DNA of 64,000 nucleotides, taken from Variovorax sp. 770b2. Lineage in GTDB: Bacteria; Pseudomonadota; Gammaproteobacteria; Burkholderiales; Burkholderiaceae_C. A model generated the notes under the pieces. That model worked only from the letters and a program-made list of their open reading frames with translations, had not been told where the DNA came from and made no database searches. Shown piece by piece: positions 17,258-25,227 of this stretch. Numbering within the stretch: position 1 is the stretch's first letter; each line of letters starts with the position of its first letter. The stretch lies in assembly GCF_900115685.1 (NCBI RefSeq), contig NZ_FOXJ01000007.1, positions 299,326-363,325 on the forward strand, read 5' to 3'. Made by a program: the position numbers and the translations under genes.

Positions 17258-17635
17258 ATGCGAATCGTCGCTCGTCTCCTTGTTTCAATGCTCCTTCTCA
17301 TGGGGCTCGCGGCCTGCAAGGAAGAGGCACCGCAGCCGCCTTCCGCATCGGACCTGCAGCGCGCCGAATCGCTGCGACCCGCATCCGCCGAACTGCGCGC
17401 GCGCTACGAACGCTCATGCCTCGCGTGCCACACGTCCATCGACGCCAAGGCGCCGCTGACCGGCGACATCGCGCAATGGAAGCCGCGCCTTGGCAAGGGC
17501 ATGGATGTGCTCGTGAAGCACGCGATGGAAGGCTTCAACGCCATGCCGCCGAAGGGCCTGTGCGCGGATTGCAGCGAAGCCGACATGCGCGCGCTGATCG
17601 TCTTCATGAGTCAAGGGAAGGAAGAACAGAGATGA
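17258..17635 (+). CDS. Monohaem c-type cytochrome (c5-like) lipoprotein
   Basis: A 125-residue protein with a lipoprotein signal (LLLMGLAAC, lipidated Cys20) and one haem-binding motif CLACH at residues 54-58. The distal part, NAMPPKGLCADCSE, carries the axial Met and the extra CxxC disulfide typical of cytochrome c5. It would sit in the periplasm anchored to a membrane and carry single electrons. It starts 4 bases after the porin stop and its own stop overlaps the start of the FAD oxidase, so the oxidase is its likely electron donor (inferred). Confidence 0.85.
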   Translation: MRIVARLLVSMLLLMGLAACKEEAPQPPSASDLQRAESLRPASAELRARYERSCLACHTSIDAKAPLTGDIAQWKPRLGKGMDVLVKHAMEGFNAMPPKGLCADCSEADMRALIVFMSQGKEEQR

Positions 17636-19068
17636 GCAACGACAACGCGCAACCCACGCACGGCGAGCGCCGCCGCACGGTGCTGAAAGCCGGTGCGGGC
17701 ATCGCTGTCACCGCCGCATTCGCCGGCAGCGGCATCGAGGCCCGCGCTGCGGCGGACGCCGCCGCTCCGGCAGCACCCGCGGCGGCCCCCACCCCCGGCT
17801 GGACGAACTGGTCCGGCATCGCGCGCTGCTCGCCCAGGGCCATCGAGACACCGGGCGACGAAGCCGAGCTCGCGGCGGCACTGCACAAGGCCGGCGCGGA
17901 CGGTGCGCGCTGCGTCGGTGCGGGCCACTCGTTCACCGCGCTGGTGCCGACCGACGCCATGCTGATCTCGCTCGATCGCATGTCCGGCATCGTCGCGAGC
18001 GATGCGCAGGCGCAGACGGTCACGCTGCATGCCGGCACGCGCCTCGCGCTGCTGTCTCGCCAGCTCGACACGCAGGGCCTGGGCCTGCGCAACTTGCCGG
18101 ACATCGACGCGCAATCCTTCGCGGGCGCCATCGCCACTGCAACGCACGGCACCGGCAAGGACCTGCCCGCGCTGCACGCCGACGTCGTCGGCCTGCGGCT
18201 CATGACGCCGAATGGCGAGGTGCTCGAATGCAGCGCCGCGCGCAACCCCGAACTGCTCGCCGCCGCGCGCGTGTCGCTCGGCAGCCTGGGCGTGATCACG
18301 CAGGCCACGGTGCGTGCGGTGCCCGCCTTCAACCTGCACCGCCGCGTGTTCCTCAAGCCGCTGCAGGCGATGCTCGACGAGGCACCCGCGCTCGCGGAGA
18401 AGCACCGCAACTTCGAGTTCTACTACCTGCCCTTCACCGGCTACGCCGCGGGCATCACCCACGACCTCTACACCGGCGCCGAGACGGTCCAGCCGCCCTC
18501 CGCCGACGAGGACATGCTGCGCGATCTCAAGCGCCTGCGCGACTGGCTGGGCTGGTTCCCGTCGCTGCGCCGCTGGGTCGCGGGCAAGCTGATCGACGGC
18601 GAGCAGACCGAAGAAGCGAAGAACCGCTCGTGGAAGCTGCTCTCCACGCAGCGCCCCACCAAATTCAACGAGACCGAATGCCACGTGCCGCGCGCCGATG
18701 GCATCGCCTGCGTGCGCGAGGTCATCGCCGCGCTGGAACGTCGCAACGACGTGTTCTTTCCTCTGGAGTTCCGCTTCGTGAAGGCCGACGACGCCTGGCT
18801 CAGCCCCTTCCACGCGCGCGACAGCTGCTCGATCGCCGTGCATGCCGCGCAGGGCGAGCCCTGCGACTACCTGCTCTCGGAGATCGGTCCGATCTACCGC
18901 AAGTACCAGGGCCGGCCGCACTGGGGCAAGCTGCACGACCTGAAGGCGCCGCAACTCGAGGCGCTGTATCCGCGCTGGAACGATTTCCTCGCGCTGCGCG
19001 CCCGGCTCGACCCGGAAGGGCGCATGCTCAATCCCTATCTGCGTCAACTTTTCGGGGTCACAGCATGA
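17632..19068 (+). CDS. TAT-exported FAD-linked oxidoreductase (sugar-lactone oxidase family)
   Basis: A 478-residue flavoprotein. A twin-arginine signal (ERRRTVLKAGAGIAVTAAF) precedes an FAD-binding PCMH domain (CVGAGHSFTALVPTDAMLIS, ATATHGTG) and a C-terminal ALO domain with the HWGK motif (RPHWGKLHDL) that marks D-arabinono-1,4-lactone/L-gulonolactone oxidases. The TAT signal means the enzyme folds with FAD in the cytosol and then works in the periplasm. The gene overlaps both neighbours by 4 bases (ATGA). With a cytochrome c gene directly upstream it is more likely a dehydrogenase that reduces the cytochrome than an oxygen-using oxidase; this and the substrate are inferred. Confidence 0.85.
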   Translation: MSNDNAQPTHGERRRTVLKAGAGIAVTAAFAGSGIEARAAADAAAPAAPAAAPTPGWTNWSGIARCSPRAIETPGDEAELAAALHKAGADGARCVGAGHSFTALVPTDAMLISLDRMSGIVASDAQAQTVTLHAGTRLALLSRQLDTQGLGLRNLPDIDAQSFAGAIATATHGTGKDLPALHADVVGLRLMTPNGEVLECSAARNPELLAAARVSLGSLGVITQATVRAVPAFNLHRRVFLKPLQAMLDEAPALAEKHRNFEFYYLPFTGYAAGITHDLYTGAETVQPPSADEDMLRDLKRLRDWLGWFPSLRRWVAGKLIDGEQTEEAKNRSWKLLSTQRPTKFNETECHVPRADGIACVREVIAALERRNDVFFPLEFRFVKADDAWLSPFHARDSCSIAVHAAQGEPCDYLLSEIGPIYRKYQGRPHWGKLHDLKAPQLEALYPRWNDFLALRARLDPEGRMLNPYLRQLFGVTA

Positions 19069-20351
19069 GCCGTCGAAAGATCCTCCTGGGCACGCTCGGC
19101 GTGGCCGCTGTCGGCACCGTCGGCGCCTTCGCGCTGCGCCCCGGCGACAACGGTGCGCCGCACGACGACTACTTTCGAGCGCTCAACGACGAGCTGAAGA
19201 AGAACGGCCCGATGCGCCCCTGCATGGTCATCGACCTGGACCGCATGGACCGCAACATCGACCGCGTGACGCAGAGCCTGCGCCAGGGCGGCAAGCACTA
19301 CCGCATCGTGGAGAAGTCGCTGCCTTCGCATGAACTCATCGACTATGTGGCCAAGCGCTCGCGCACGAAGCGGCTGATGTCCTTCCACCAGCCCTTCCTC
19401 AACATCGATGCGGAAATCTTCCCGGGCTTCGACATCCTCATGGGCAAGCCGCTGCCGGTGCAGTCGGCGGCGCTGTTCTACAAGAAGCTCAGGGGGTCGT
19501 TCGATCCGTCGCGGCAGCTGCAGTGGCTGCTCGACACGCCCGAGCGGCTGCAGCAATACCTCGCGCTCGCGCAGGGCATCGGCAGCAGGCTGCGCATCAA
19601 CATCGAGATCGACGTGGGCCTGCACCGCGGCGGCGTGGCCGACAACGCCACGCTCGGGCAGATGCTCGACCTCATCGCCGCGCACCCGCAGCAACTCGAA
19701 TTCGCGGGCTTCATGGGCTACGACGCGCACGTGGGCTTCGGCGTGCCGAAGGTGCTGGGGTCATCGGAGGAACTGCTCGCCAAGGCGATGGCGATCTACC
19801 AGGGCTTCGTCGATCACGTGCGCGGCCAGTACCCGACGCTGTGGAACGACAACCTCACGCTCAACACCGGCGGCAGCCCGAGCTACAAGCTGCACGAGGC
19901 GGAAAAGGTGAGCAACGAGGTCAGCACCGGCACTGCCCTGCTCAAGCCCACGCACTACGACATCGAGACGCTGGCCGCGCACGAGCCCGCTGCGTTCATC
20001 GCCACGCCGGTGATCAAGGCGACGGGGCCGGTGACGATCCCGGCGCTCGATGGCAAGTCGAGGATCTTCTCGTGGTGGGACGTGAACCAGCGCCAGACCT
20101 ACTACATCTACGGCGGCTACTGGCTCGCGGACTACGCCTCGCCCAAGGGATTGCAGTTCAACGGCATCCTCGGGCACAGTGCCAACCAGGAGAACGTGAC
20201 CGGCTCCGCGGCGACAGGGCTCCAGGTGGACGACCACGTCTTCCTGCGACCGGCGATCGTCGAAGGCGTGCTGCTGCAGTTCGGCGACCTCGTCACGCTG
20301 CGCGGTGGCAAGATCCAGGACCACTGGCCGGTGTACCAACAAACGGGCTGA
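19065..20351 (+). CDS. Exported alanine-racemase/D-threonine-aldolase-fold PLP protein
   Basis: A 428-residue protein with a TAT-like leader (MSRRKILLGTLGVAAVG) and the N-terminal alanine-racemase-type barrel of the DSD1/D-threonine aldolase family. PCMVIDLDRMDRNI is followed by YRIVEKSLPSHELI, in which Lys84 would hold PLP. The C-terminal domain usually carries an H-x-C metal site in D-threonine aldolase and D-serine dehydratase; here the tail reads VTLRGGKIQDHWPVYQ, so that site is not evident. The start overlaps the oxidase stop. Family members act in the cytosol, so an exported copy is odd. A role on beta-hydroxy-D-amino acids yielding aldehydes would fit the aldehyde dehydrogenase downstream but is speculative. 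Confidence 0.75.
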   Translation: MSRRKILLGTLGVAAVGTVGAFALRPGDNGAPHDDYFRALNDELKKNGPMRPCMVIDLDRMDRNIDRVTQSLRQGGKHYRIVEKSLPSHELIDYVAKRSRTKRLMSFHQPFLNIDAEIFPGFDILMGKPLPVQSAALFYKKLRGSFDPSRQLQWLLDTPERLQQYLALAQGIGSRLRINIEIDVGLHRGGVADNATLGQMLDLIAAHPQQLEFAGFMGYDAHVGFGVPKVLGSSEELLAKAMAIYQGFVDHVRGQYPTLWNDNLTLNTGGSPSYKLHEAEKVSNEVSTGTALLKPTHYDIETLAAHEPAAFIATPVIKATGPVTIPALDGKSRIFSWWDVNQRQTYYIYGGYWLADYASPKGLQFNGILGHSANQENVTGSAATGLQVDDHVFLRPAIVEGVLLQFGDLVTLRGGKIQDHWPVYQQTG

Positions 20352-20370
20352 AGCCCATCGACGAAGTGCC

Positions 20371-21768
20371 ATGACCCAAGACATGAAACAGACCTTCGGC
20401 GCGATGCGCGCCGCCAGCCTGCGCGCACAGACGCCACCGTGGAGCGAGCGCGCCGACCGCCTGGAGCGCCTGCGCGCGCTGGTGATGGGCAACCGCCAGG
20501 AGATCGCCGCCGCCATCAGCGCCGACTTCTTCAACCGGCCGTTCCAGGAGACCGAACTCGCCGAGGTCTTCCCCGCCATCGAGGGCATCGACCACGCGCT
20601 GCGCCACGGCAAGCAATGGATGCGCACGCAGCGCCGCTCCACCGGCCTCTGGTTCAAGCCCGCATCGTCGCGGATCATGCCGCAGCCCCTGGGCGTGGTG
20701 GGCATCGTGGTGCCGTGGAACTACCCCCTGAACCTGGCCGTGGGACCGATGACGGCGGCGCTCGCCGCGGGCAACCGCGTGATGGTGAAGCAGTCGGAAT
20801 TCACGCCGCGCTTTGCCGAGCTGTTCGCCAATCTCGTGCGAGCCAGCTTCGCTGAAGACGAGATCGCCGTCGTCAACGGCGATGCCGAGGCGGCGCGCGA
20901 ATTCTCCAGCCTGCCGTTCGACCACCTGCTGTTCACCGGCTCGACCGCCGTCGGCCACCACGTGATGCGCGCGGCGAGCGAGAACCTCACGCCGGTGACG
21001 CTGGAGCTCGGTGGCAAGTCGCCCGCGATCGTCGGGCCCGATGCCAACTTCGAGAAAGCCGTCGAACGCATCCTCGTGGGCAAGACGCTCAACGCCGGCC
21101 AGACCTGCATCGCCCCCGACTACGTGCTGGTGCCCGAGGGCCAGCAGGAGCGCTTCGCCGTCGTCGCGCGGCGCGTGTTCGCTGCGATGTACCCGGACAT
21201 CGCCAACAACACCGACTACACGAGCATCGTGAGCCCGCGCCATTTCTCGCGCCTGCAGGAGCTCGCGGCGCTGGCGCAAATGGAGGGCGCATCGGCCGTC
21301 CCGCTCTCGGACATGACGCCCGATGCCGCGACGCGGCGCTTTCCGCCCGTGCTGCTGACCGGCGTGCAGGACGGCATGAGCGTGATGCAGGAAGAGATCT
21401 TCGGCCCGATCCTGCCGGTGATGACCTACGGCGCCATCGACGACGCCATCGCCTACGTCAACGCGCACCCGCGTCCGCTCGCGCTCTATCTCTTCGAGAA
21501 GAACCGCGCGACCATCGAGCGGGTGATGCAGGAGACGGTGGCCGGCGGCGTGTCGATCAACGACACCCTGCTGCACATCGCGCAGGACGACCTGCCCTTC
21601 GGCGGCGTCGGTGCGAGCGGCATGGGCGCCTACCACGGGGCGCACGGCTTTGCGACCTTCTCGAAGATGAAGCCGATCTTTTATCAGTCGGCCTTCAACG
21701 GCGTGGGCCTCTTCAAGCCGCCTTACGGCAAGACCTTCGCGCGGATGATGAAGCTGCTGGTGCGCTGA
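20371..21768 (+). CDS. calB: Coniferyl-aldehyde-dehydrogenase-type aldehyde dehydrogenase
   Basis: A 465-residue NAD(P)-dependent aldehyde dehydrogenase without signal peptide, so cytosolic. Key blocks: VVGIVVPWNYPLNLAVGP, ELGGKSPAIV with the general-base Glu, GQTCIAPDYVLVP with the catalytic Cys, and FGGVGASGMGAYHG. These, and the hydrophobic C-terminus ending in KMKPIFYQ…, place it in the coniferyl aldehyde dehydrogenase/class-3-like group, which oxidises aromatic and long-chain aldehydes. The ATG at 20371 is 19 bases after the PLP gene, so it closes the porin operon. The physiological aldehyde is unknown; the symbol reflects the family. Confidence 0.8.
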   Translation: MTQDMKQTFGAMRAASLRAQTPPWSERADRLERLRALVMGNRQEIAAAISADFFNRPFQETELAEVFPAIEGIDHALRHGKQWMRTQRRSTGLWFKPASSRIMPQPLGVVGIVVPWNYPLNLAVGPMTAALAAGNRVMVKQSEFTPRFAELFANLVRASFAEDEIAVVNGDAEAAREFSSLPFDHLLFTGSTAVGHHVMRAASENLTPVTLELGGKSPAIVGPDANFEKAVERILVGKTLNAGQTCIAPDYVLVPEGQQERFAVVARRVFAAMYPDIANNTDYTSIVSPRHFSRLQELAALAQMEGASAVPLSDMTPDAATRRFPPVLLTGVQDGMSVMQEEIFGPILPVMTYGAIDDAIAYVNAHPRPLALYLFEKNRATIERVMQETVAGGVSINDTLLHIAQDDLPFGGVGASGMGAYHGAHGFATFSKMKPIFYQSAFNGVGLFKPPYGKTFARMMKLLVR

Positions 21769-21787
21769 GCCCGCAGGAGCGGAAGGC

Positions 21788-22483
21788 TCAGCCGCCGCCC
21801 TGCGACAGCAGCTTGACCGCCGCGGCCGACTTGCCGCCCGGAAAGCGCTGCACGATGCCCAGGAGAAGAATGTCGAGCAGCAGGTTCAGGTGCGCCTCGG
21901 CGTCCAGCCGCTCGATCCACGGATCGTCGCCGGTGGACACGCGCAGCGAGGTCATCCCGTGCATGCCCTCCCAGATGATCTGCGTGGCCACGGCCACCTG
22001 CTTGTCGTCGGCCGCCATGTAGCCATCGCGCACCAGCTGCGCCGTGATGCTGCAGACAAAGGCGTAGGGGTCGTTCTCCAGGTCGCCGAACGTGAGCGCC
22101 GAGGTCTCGATGGGCGCTGCGGGGCGGCGCTCCATGAACACGAGAAAGTACTGGTCGGGGTGCTTGAGCCCGTTCTCCACATAGGCACGGCATGCGAGGC
22201 GGATGCGCTCGATCGAGGTCTTGCCGGATGCCACCGCGGCCTTCATGAGCTTGTTCAGCCGGATCAGGTCGTCGTCGATCGCGCTGGTGATCATGGTGGC
22301 CTTGTCGCCGAACAGCGCATACACCACCGTGTTCGAGAAGCCCGATTCCTCGGCCACCTTGCGCATGGTGATCTCGCGCGCGCCGCTCTTGACGATCATC
22401 TTGCGCACGACCTTCAGGATGTCCTTGCGGCGTTGTTCCAGCTCTCGCTGCTTGCGTTCCTGAAGGTTGCTGCTTGTGGCCAT
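21788..22483 (-). CDS. TetR-family transcriptional repressor
   Basis: A 231-residue TetR regulator. The N-terminal three-helix DNA-binding domain is clear (RRKDILKVVRKMIVKSGARE, then EESGFSNTVVYALFGDKATM). The rest is an all-helical ligand domain. The ATG at 22483 is preferred; the in-frame extension to 22609 would cover the palindromic operator candidate. It is convergent with the porin operon and divergent from the secreted hydrolase at 22681. A perfect 30-base palindrome lies between it and the hydrolase. The ligand is unknown. Confidence 0.85.
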   Translation of the reverse strand: MATSSNLQERKQRELEQRRKDILKVVRKMIVKSGAREITMRKVAEESGFSNTVVYALFGDKATMITSAIDDDLIRLNKLMKAAVASGKTSIERIRLACRAYVENGLKHPDQYFLVFMERRPAAPIETSALTFGDLENDPYAFVCSITAQLVRDGYMAADDKQVAVATQIIWEGMHGMTSLRVSTGDDPWIERLDAEAHLNLLLDILLLGIVQRFPGGKSAAAVKLLSQGGG

Positions 22484-22575
22484 GGCGTCTTGGGGGATGG
22501 GCGTCTTCCTGCTCGGCGGAATCTTATCCCGTCGATCCGCCGCGGCCGCCAGTGCCCTTGGCGCCATAGGGTCTC

Positions 22576-22605
22576 GGCGCCATCGGACATTCGTCCGATG
22601 GCGCC
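22576..22605. promoter_or_regulatory. Perfect 13+13-bp palindrome, candidate TetR operator
   Basis: GGCGCCATCGGAC (22576-22588), spacer ATTC, GTCCGATGGCGCC (22593-22605). The dyad lies 93 bases upstream of the TetR start and 75 bases before the hydrolase start. Symmetry and position suit a TetR dimer site controlling both genes. A related GGCGCCAT half occurs just upstream at 22560-22567. No T-run follows, which argues against a terminator. Confidence 0.55.
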
Positions 22606-22680
22606 GCAAGCCCGCCGCGACGACAGTACGGGCTCCCCTTCACCACTCCCGACTTCTCCCAACCTTTCCCCAGGACTCCC

Positions 22681-23445
22681 ATGAAAACCGCTCAACGCTT
22701 CAAGCTCGCCGCCGCAGCCCTCGCCATCGGCCTCTCCTTCGCCACGGGCGCCACCGCCGCTGATAAGCCCAGCGTGGTCATCGTCCACGGTGCGTTCGCC
22801 GACGGCTCCGACTGGGCCAAGGTGATTCCGCTGCTGCAGGCCAAGGGCGTGAACGTGGTGGCGGTGCAGAACCCGCTGACCTCGCTCGAAGACGACGTGG
22901 CCGCCGCCAAGCGCGCCATCGATGCGCAGCCCGGCAAGGTCGTGCTGGTCGGCCACTCGTGGGGCGGCGCCGTCATCACCGAGGCCGGCGCGAACGACAA
23001 GGTGTCGTCGCTGGTGTACGTCGCGGCCTTCGCACCCGATGCGGGCCAGAACGCGGCCGAGCTCGGCAAGGACTATCCGGCCGCGCCCGGCTCCGCGCAC
23101 ATCAAGGCCGATGCGAGCGGCTTCCTGTCGCTCACGAAAGAAGGCATGTCCAAGCACTTCGCGCAGGACCTGCCCGCCGCCGCCACCGCGGTGATGACCG
23201 CCACGCAGGGCCCGATCCTGGGCAAGTCGTTCGAGCAGAAGCTGACCGTGGCCGCCTGGAAGACCAAGCCCTCGTGGTTCCTGGTCGCGAATTCGGACCA
23301 CATGATCCAGCCGGCGCTGCAGCGCGACATGGCCAGGAAGATCGGCGCGCACGTCAGCGCGGTCAACAGCAGCCACGTGCCGCAGCAGTCGCAGCCGGCC
23401 AAGGTGGCGCAGGTGATTCTGGACGCCGTGAACCAATCCAAGTAA
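22681..23445 (+). CDS. Secreted alpha/beta hydrolase
   Basis: A 254-residue alpha/beta hydrolase with a Sec signal peptide (LAAAALAIGLSFATGATAA). The fold starts with VVIVHGAFADGSDW (oxyanion region), the nucleophile elbow is GHSWGG with Ser, and a His near the end (NSSHVPQQSQP) is the likely catalytic base. The family includes many esterases of the salicylate-binding-protein/RsbQ-like type annotated only as hydrolases. It is divergent from a TetR gene and ends with a strong terminator, so it is probably a single-gene unit under that repressor. Substrate unknown. Confidence 0.8.
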   Translation: MKTAQRFKLAAAALAIGLSFATGATAADKPSVVIVHGAFADGSDWAKVIPLLQAKGVNVVAVQNPLTSLEDDVAAAKRAIDAQPGKVVLVGHSWGGAVITEAGANDKVSSLVYVAAFAPDAGQNAAELGKDYPAAPGSAHIKADASGFLSLTKEGMSKHFAQDLPAAATAVMTATQGPILGKSFEQKLTVAAWKTKPSWFLVANSDHMIQPALQRDMARKIGAHVSAVNSSHVPQQSQPAKVAQVILDAVNQSK

Positions 23446-23452
23446 GGTGCCC

Positions 23453-23490
23453 GGCGTGCCGGCCGCGGCCGGCACGCCTTCCTTTCTTTT
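23453..23490 (+). terminator. Strong terminator after the secreted hydrolase
   Basis: A perfect 26-base palindrome, GGCGTGCCGGCCG joined to CGGCCGGCACGCC (23453-23478), followed by the T-rich TTCCTTTCTTTT tract. Confidence 0.8.
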
Positions 23491-23506
23491 CTCTTCGGTT
23501 CCACCC

Positions 23507-24955
23507 GTGCCGCCTGCGCCCCACATCCCGGTCTTCGACGCCATCAAGGCCCTTGCATTCGTCGGCGACCTGAGCATGGGGCAACCCATCGACCATTCGG
23601 CCCGCACCGCGTGGATCGCCTCGCAGCTGGCCGCCGCGGTCGGCCGCGACCAGGCGGTGCAGGGCCATGCGGCCTGTGCGTCGCTCCTGCGATGGTCGGG
23701 CTGCACCGCCAATGCACCCGAGTTCTCCGACCTGATGGGCGACGACGTCGGCGGGCGCCGCGCGATGCTCTCGACCGGTCCGGCACATGCCGCGGCGGAG
23801 TTCGCCGGTTCCGTGGGTCCGATGGCGGAGATCCATTGCGAGGTGTCCGGCGACATCGCGCGCACGCTGGGCATGCCGCCCGAGGTCGAACGCACGCTGC
23901 GCCACATGTTCGAGACCTTCGACGGACAGGGCAAGCCGCACGGGCTGCGCGCCTCGCAGATTCCCGAGGAGGTCTTCATCGTCTCGGTCGCCGGCGATCT
24001 GGAGATCTTCTCGCGCGTGCATGGCCTGCGCAATGCACTGCGCTACATCGCCGACCGCGCCGATGCGCGCTATCCGGCCTTCCTGGTCGATGCGGTGGAG
24101 CAGCACGCGGTCGACTGGCTGCATGCGCTGGAGCAAGGCGCGGCAGCCGACATGCAATCGCCTTCCGACGCACTGCGCGAAGCGACCGCATCGCTGGAAC
24201 TGATCGCCGATGTGATCGACCTCAAGCTCCCGTGGATGACGGGCTTCTCGCGCCGCGTGGCCGATGCCGCGTTCGCATGCGCTGCCGGCGTGGGGCTGGG
24301 CGACATCGAACAGGGGCAGGTGCGGCGTGCGGCGCTCATCCACGGCATCGGCCGCGCGTCGGTGCCGAACGCGGTGTGGGATTCGCCCGGCGTGCGCAGC
24401 GAAGCCGACAAGGAACGCCTGCGCCTCGTGCCCTACTGGACGGACCGCGCGGCGCGCCGCATCGGCACGCTGCGCACCGAAGCCGAGATCGCTTCCTTCG
24501 TGGACGAGCGGCTCGACGGCTCGGGTTTCTTCCGCGGCATCAAGGGGCCGGCCATCGACATCGCGGGGCGCGTGCTGGCGGTGGCGGCGCACTGGGTGCT
24601 GCTACGCACCAGCCGGCCGGGGCAACCTGCGCTCGGCGAAGCCGATGCAATCGCAGCGCTGAAACACGAGGCGGAAGTCGGGCGGCTCGATGCGGCGGCT
24701 GTTGCTGTGCTGACGGGACATCCGCAGAACGGCACCACACATGCGCCATCGGGCGAGGCGGCGGCCCTTCTCTCCAGCCGCGAGATCGAAGTGCTCGGGC
24801 GCATCAGCCTCGGGGACAGCAACAAGGAAGCGGCGCGCGTGTTGGGCATCAGCCCGAGCACCGTGCGTGCGCATCTGGAGAACATCTTTCGCAAGCTCGA
24901 ATGCACGACGCGTGCTGCGGCGACCTTGAAGGCGTTGACGCTCGGGTTGCTCTGA
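23507..24955 (+). CDS. Degenerate HD-GYP-like domain fused to a LuxR DNA-binding domain
   Basis: A ~482-residue protein. The last ~65 residues are a LuxR-type helix-turn-helix (LLSSREIEVLGRISLGDSNK, then LGISPSTVRAHLENIFRKLE). The long N-terminal part has HD-domain features: PIDHSARTAWIASQL, and later RRAALIHGIGRASVPNAVW followed by DERLDGSGFFRG, which recall the HHExxDGxGYP signature of HD-GYP phosphodiesterases. The key HD pair is HG here, so metal-dependent catalysis is doubtful; the domain may only bind a nucleotide or signal. GTG at 23507 is chosen because the terminator of the preceding gene occupies 23453-23490. No regulator partner is adjacent. Confidence 0.7.
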   Translation: MPPAPHIPVFDAIKALAFVGDLSMGQPIDHSARTAWIASQLAAAVGRDQAVQGHAACASLLRWSGCTANAPEFSDLMGDDVGGRRAMLSTGPAHAAAEFAGSVGPMAEIHCEVSGDIARTLGMPPEVERTLRHMFETFDGQGKPHGLRASQIPEEVFIVSVAGDLEIFSRVHGLRNALRYIADRADARYPAFLVDAVEQHAVDWLHALEQGAAADMQSPSDALREATASLELIADVIDLKLPWMTGFSRRVADAAFACAAGVGLGDIEQGQVRRAALIHGIGRASVPNAVWDSPGVRSEADKERLRLVPYWTDRAARRIGTLRTEAEIASFVDERLDGSGFFRGIKGPAIDIAGRVLAVAAHWVLLRTSRPGQPALGEADAIAALKHEAEVGRLDAAAVAVLTGHPQNGTTHAPSGEAAALLSSREIEVLGRISLGDSNKEAARVLGISPSTVRAHLENIFRKLECTTRAAATLKALTLGLL

Positions 24956-24992
24956 AAGCGGGGGCATTCGGGGGCGGCGTGCACAGGCCACC

Positions 24993-25206
24993 GGGTACTC
25001 CCCTCCGCGAATGTCCCCCGGCTTCGCCTCCTCCTTGATTTCGCTGCGGGGAGCACCCGATGCCCTGCGCACTGGGCACGCTCTGGGTGAACCGCCGATC
25101 AACGACTGCTCTGAAGCGCTCGCGCCGATGGTGGGCTCTGTTTCGCGAAATCAAGGGGGAGGCCGCAGGCCGGAGGACATTCGCGAAACAGAGCCCACCG
25201 TCGGCG
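24993..25206. repeat. Inverted pair of palindromic extragenic repeats
   Basis: Two related palindromic units lie head-to-head in the 272-base gene-free gap. Unit 1 (24993-25058) has imperfect arms GGGTACTCCCC / GGGGAGCACCC. Unit 2 (25123-25206) has 26-base arms with one mismatch, including the perfect 19-mer GGTGGGCTCTGTTTCGCGA (25130-25148) and its complement at 25181-25199. The inner sequences are the same element in opposite orientation: 25007-25044 closely matches the reverse complement of 25144-25184 (shared CGCGAATGTCC and CTTGATTTCGC). This is the form expected of REP/BIME-like mobile repeats. No coding sequence is seen in the gap. Confidence 0.75.
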
Positions 25207-25227
25207 GGAGTGCCGCCCCGAACGGTT

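Noticed and set aside
20371..21768. Lignin-related function from the coniferyl aldehyde dehydrogenase label
   Set aside because: Family resemblance alone does not fix the substrate and no aromatic-catabolism genes adjoin.
24993..25206. Repeat pair considered as an insertion sequence or CRISPR
   Set aside because: No transposase frame and no target-site duplication; only two inverted copies with no regular spacers.
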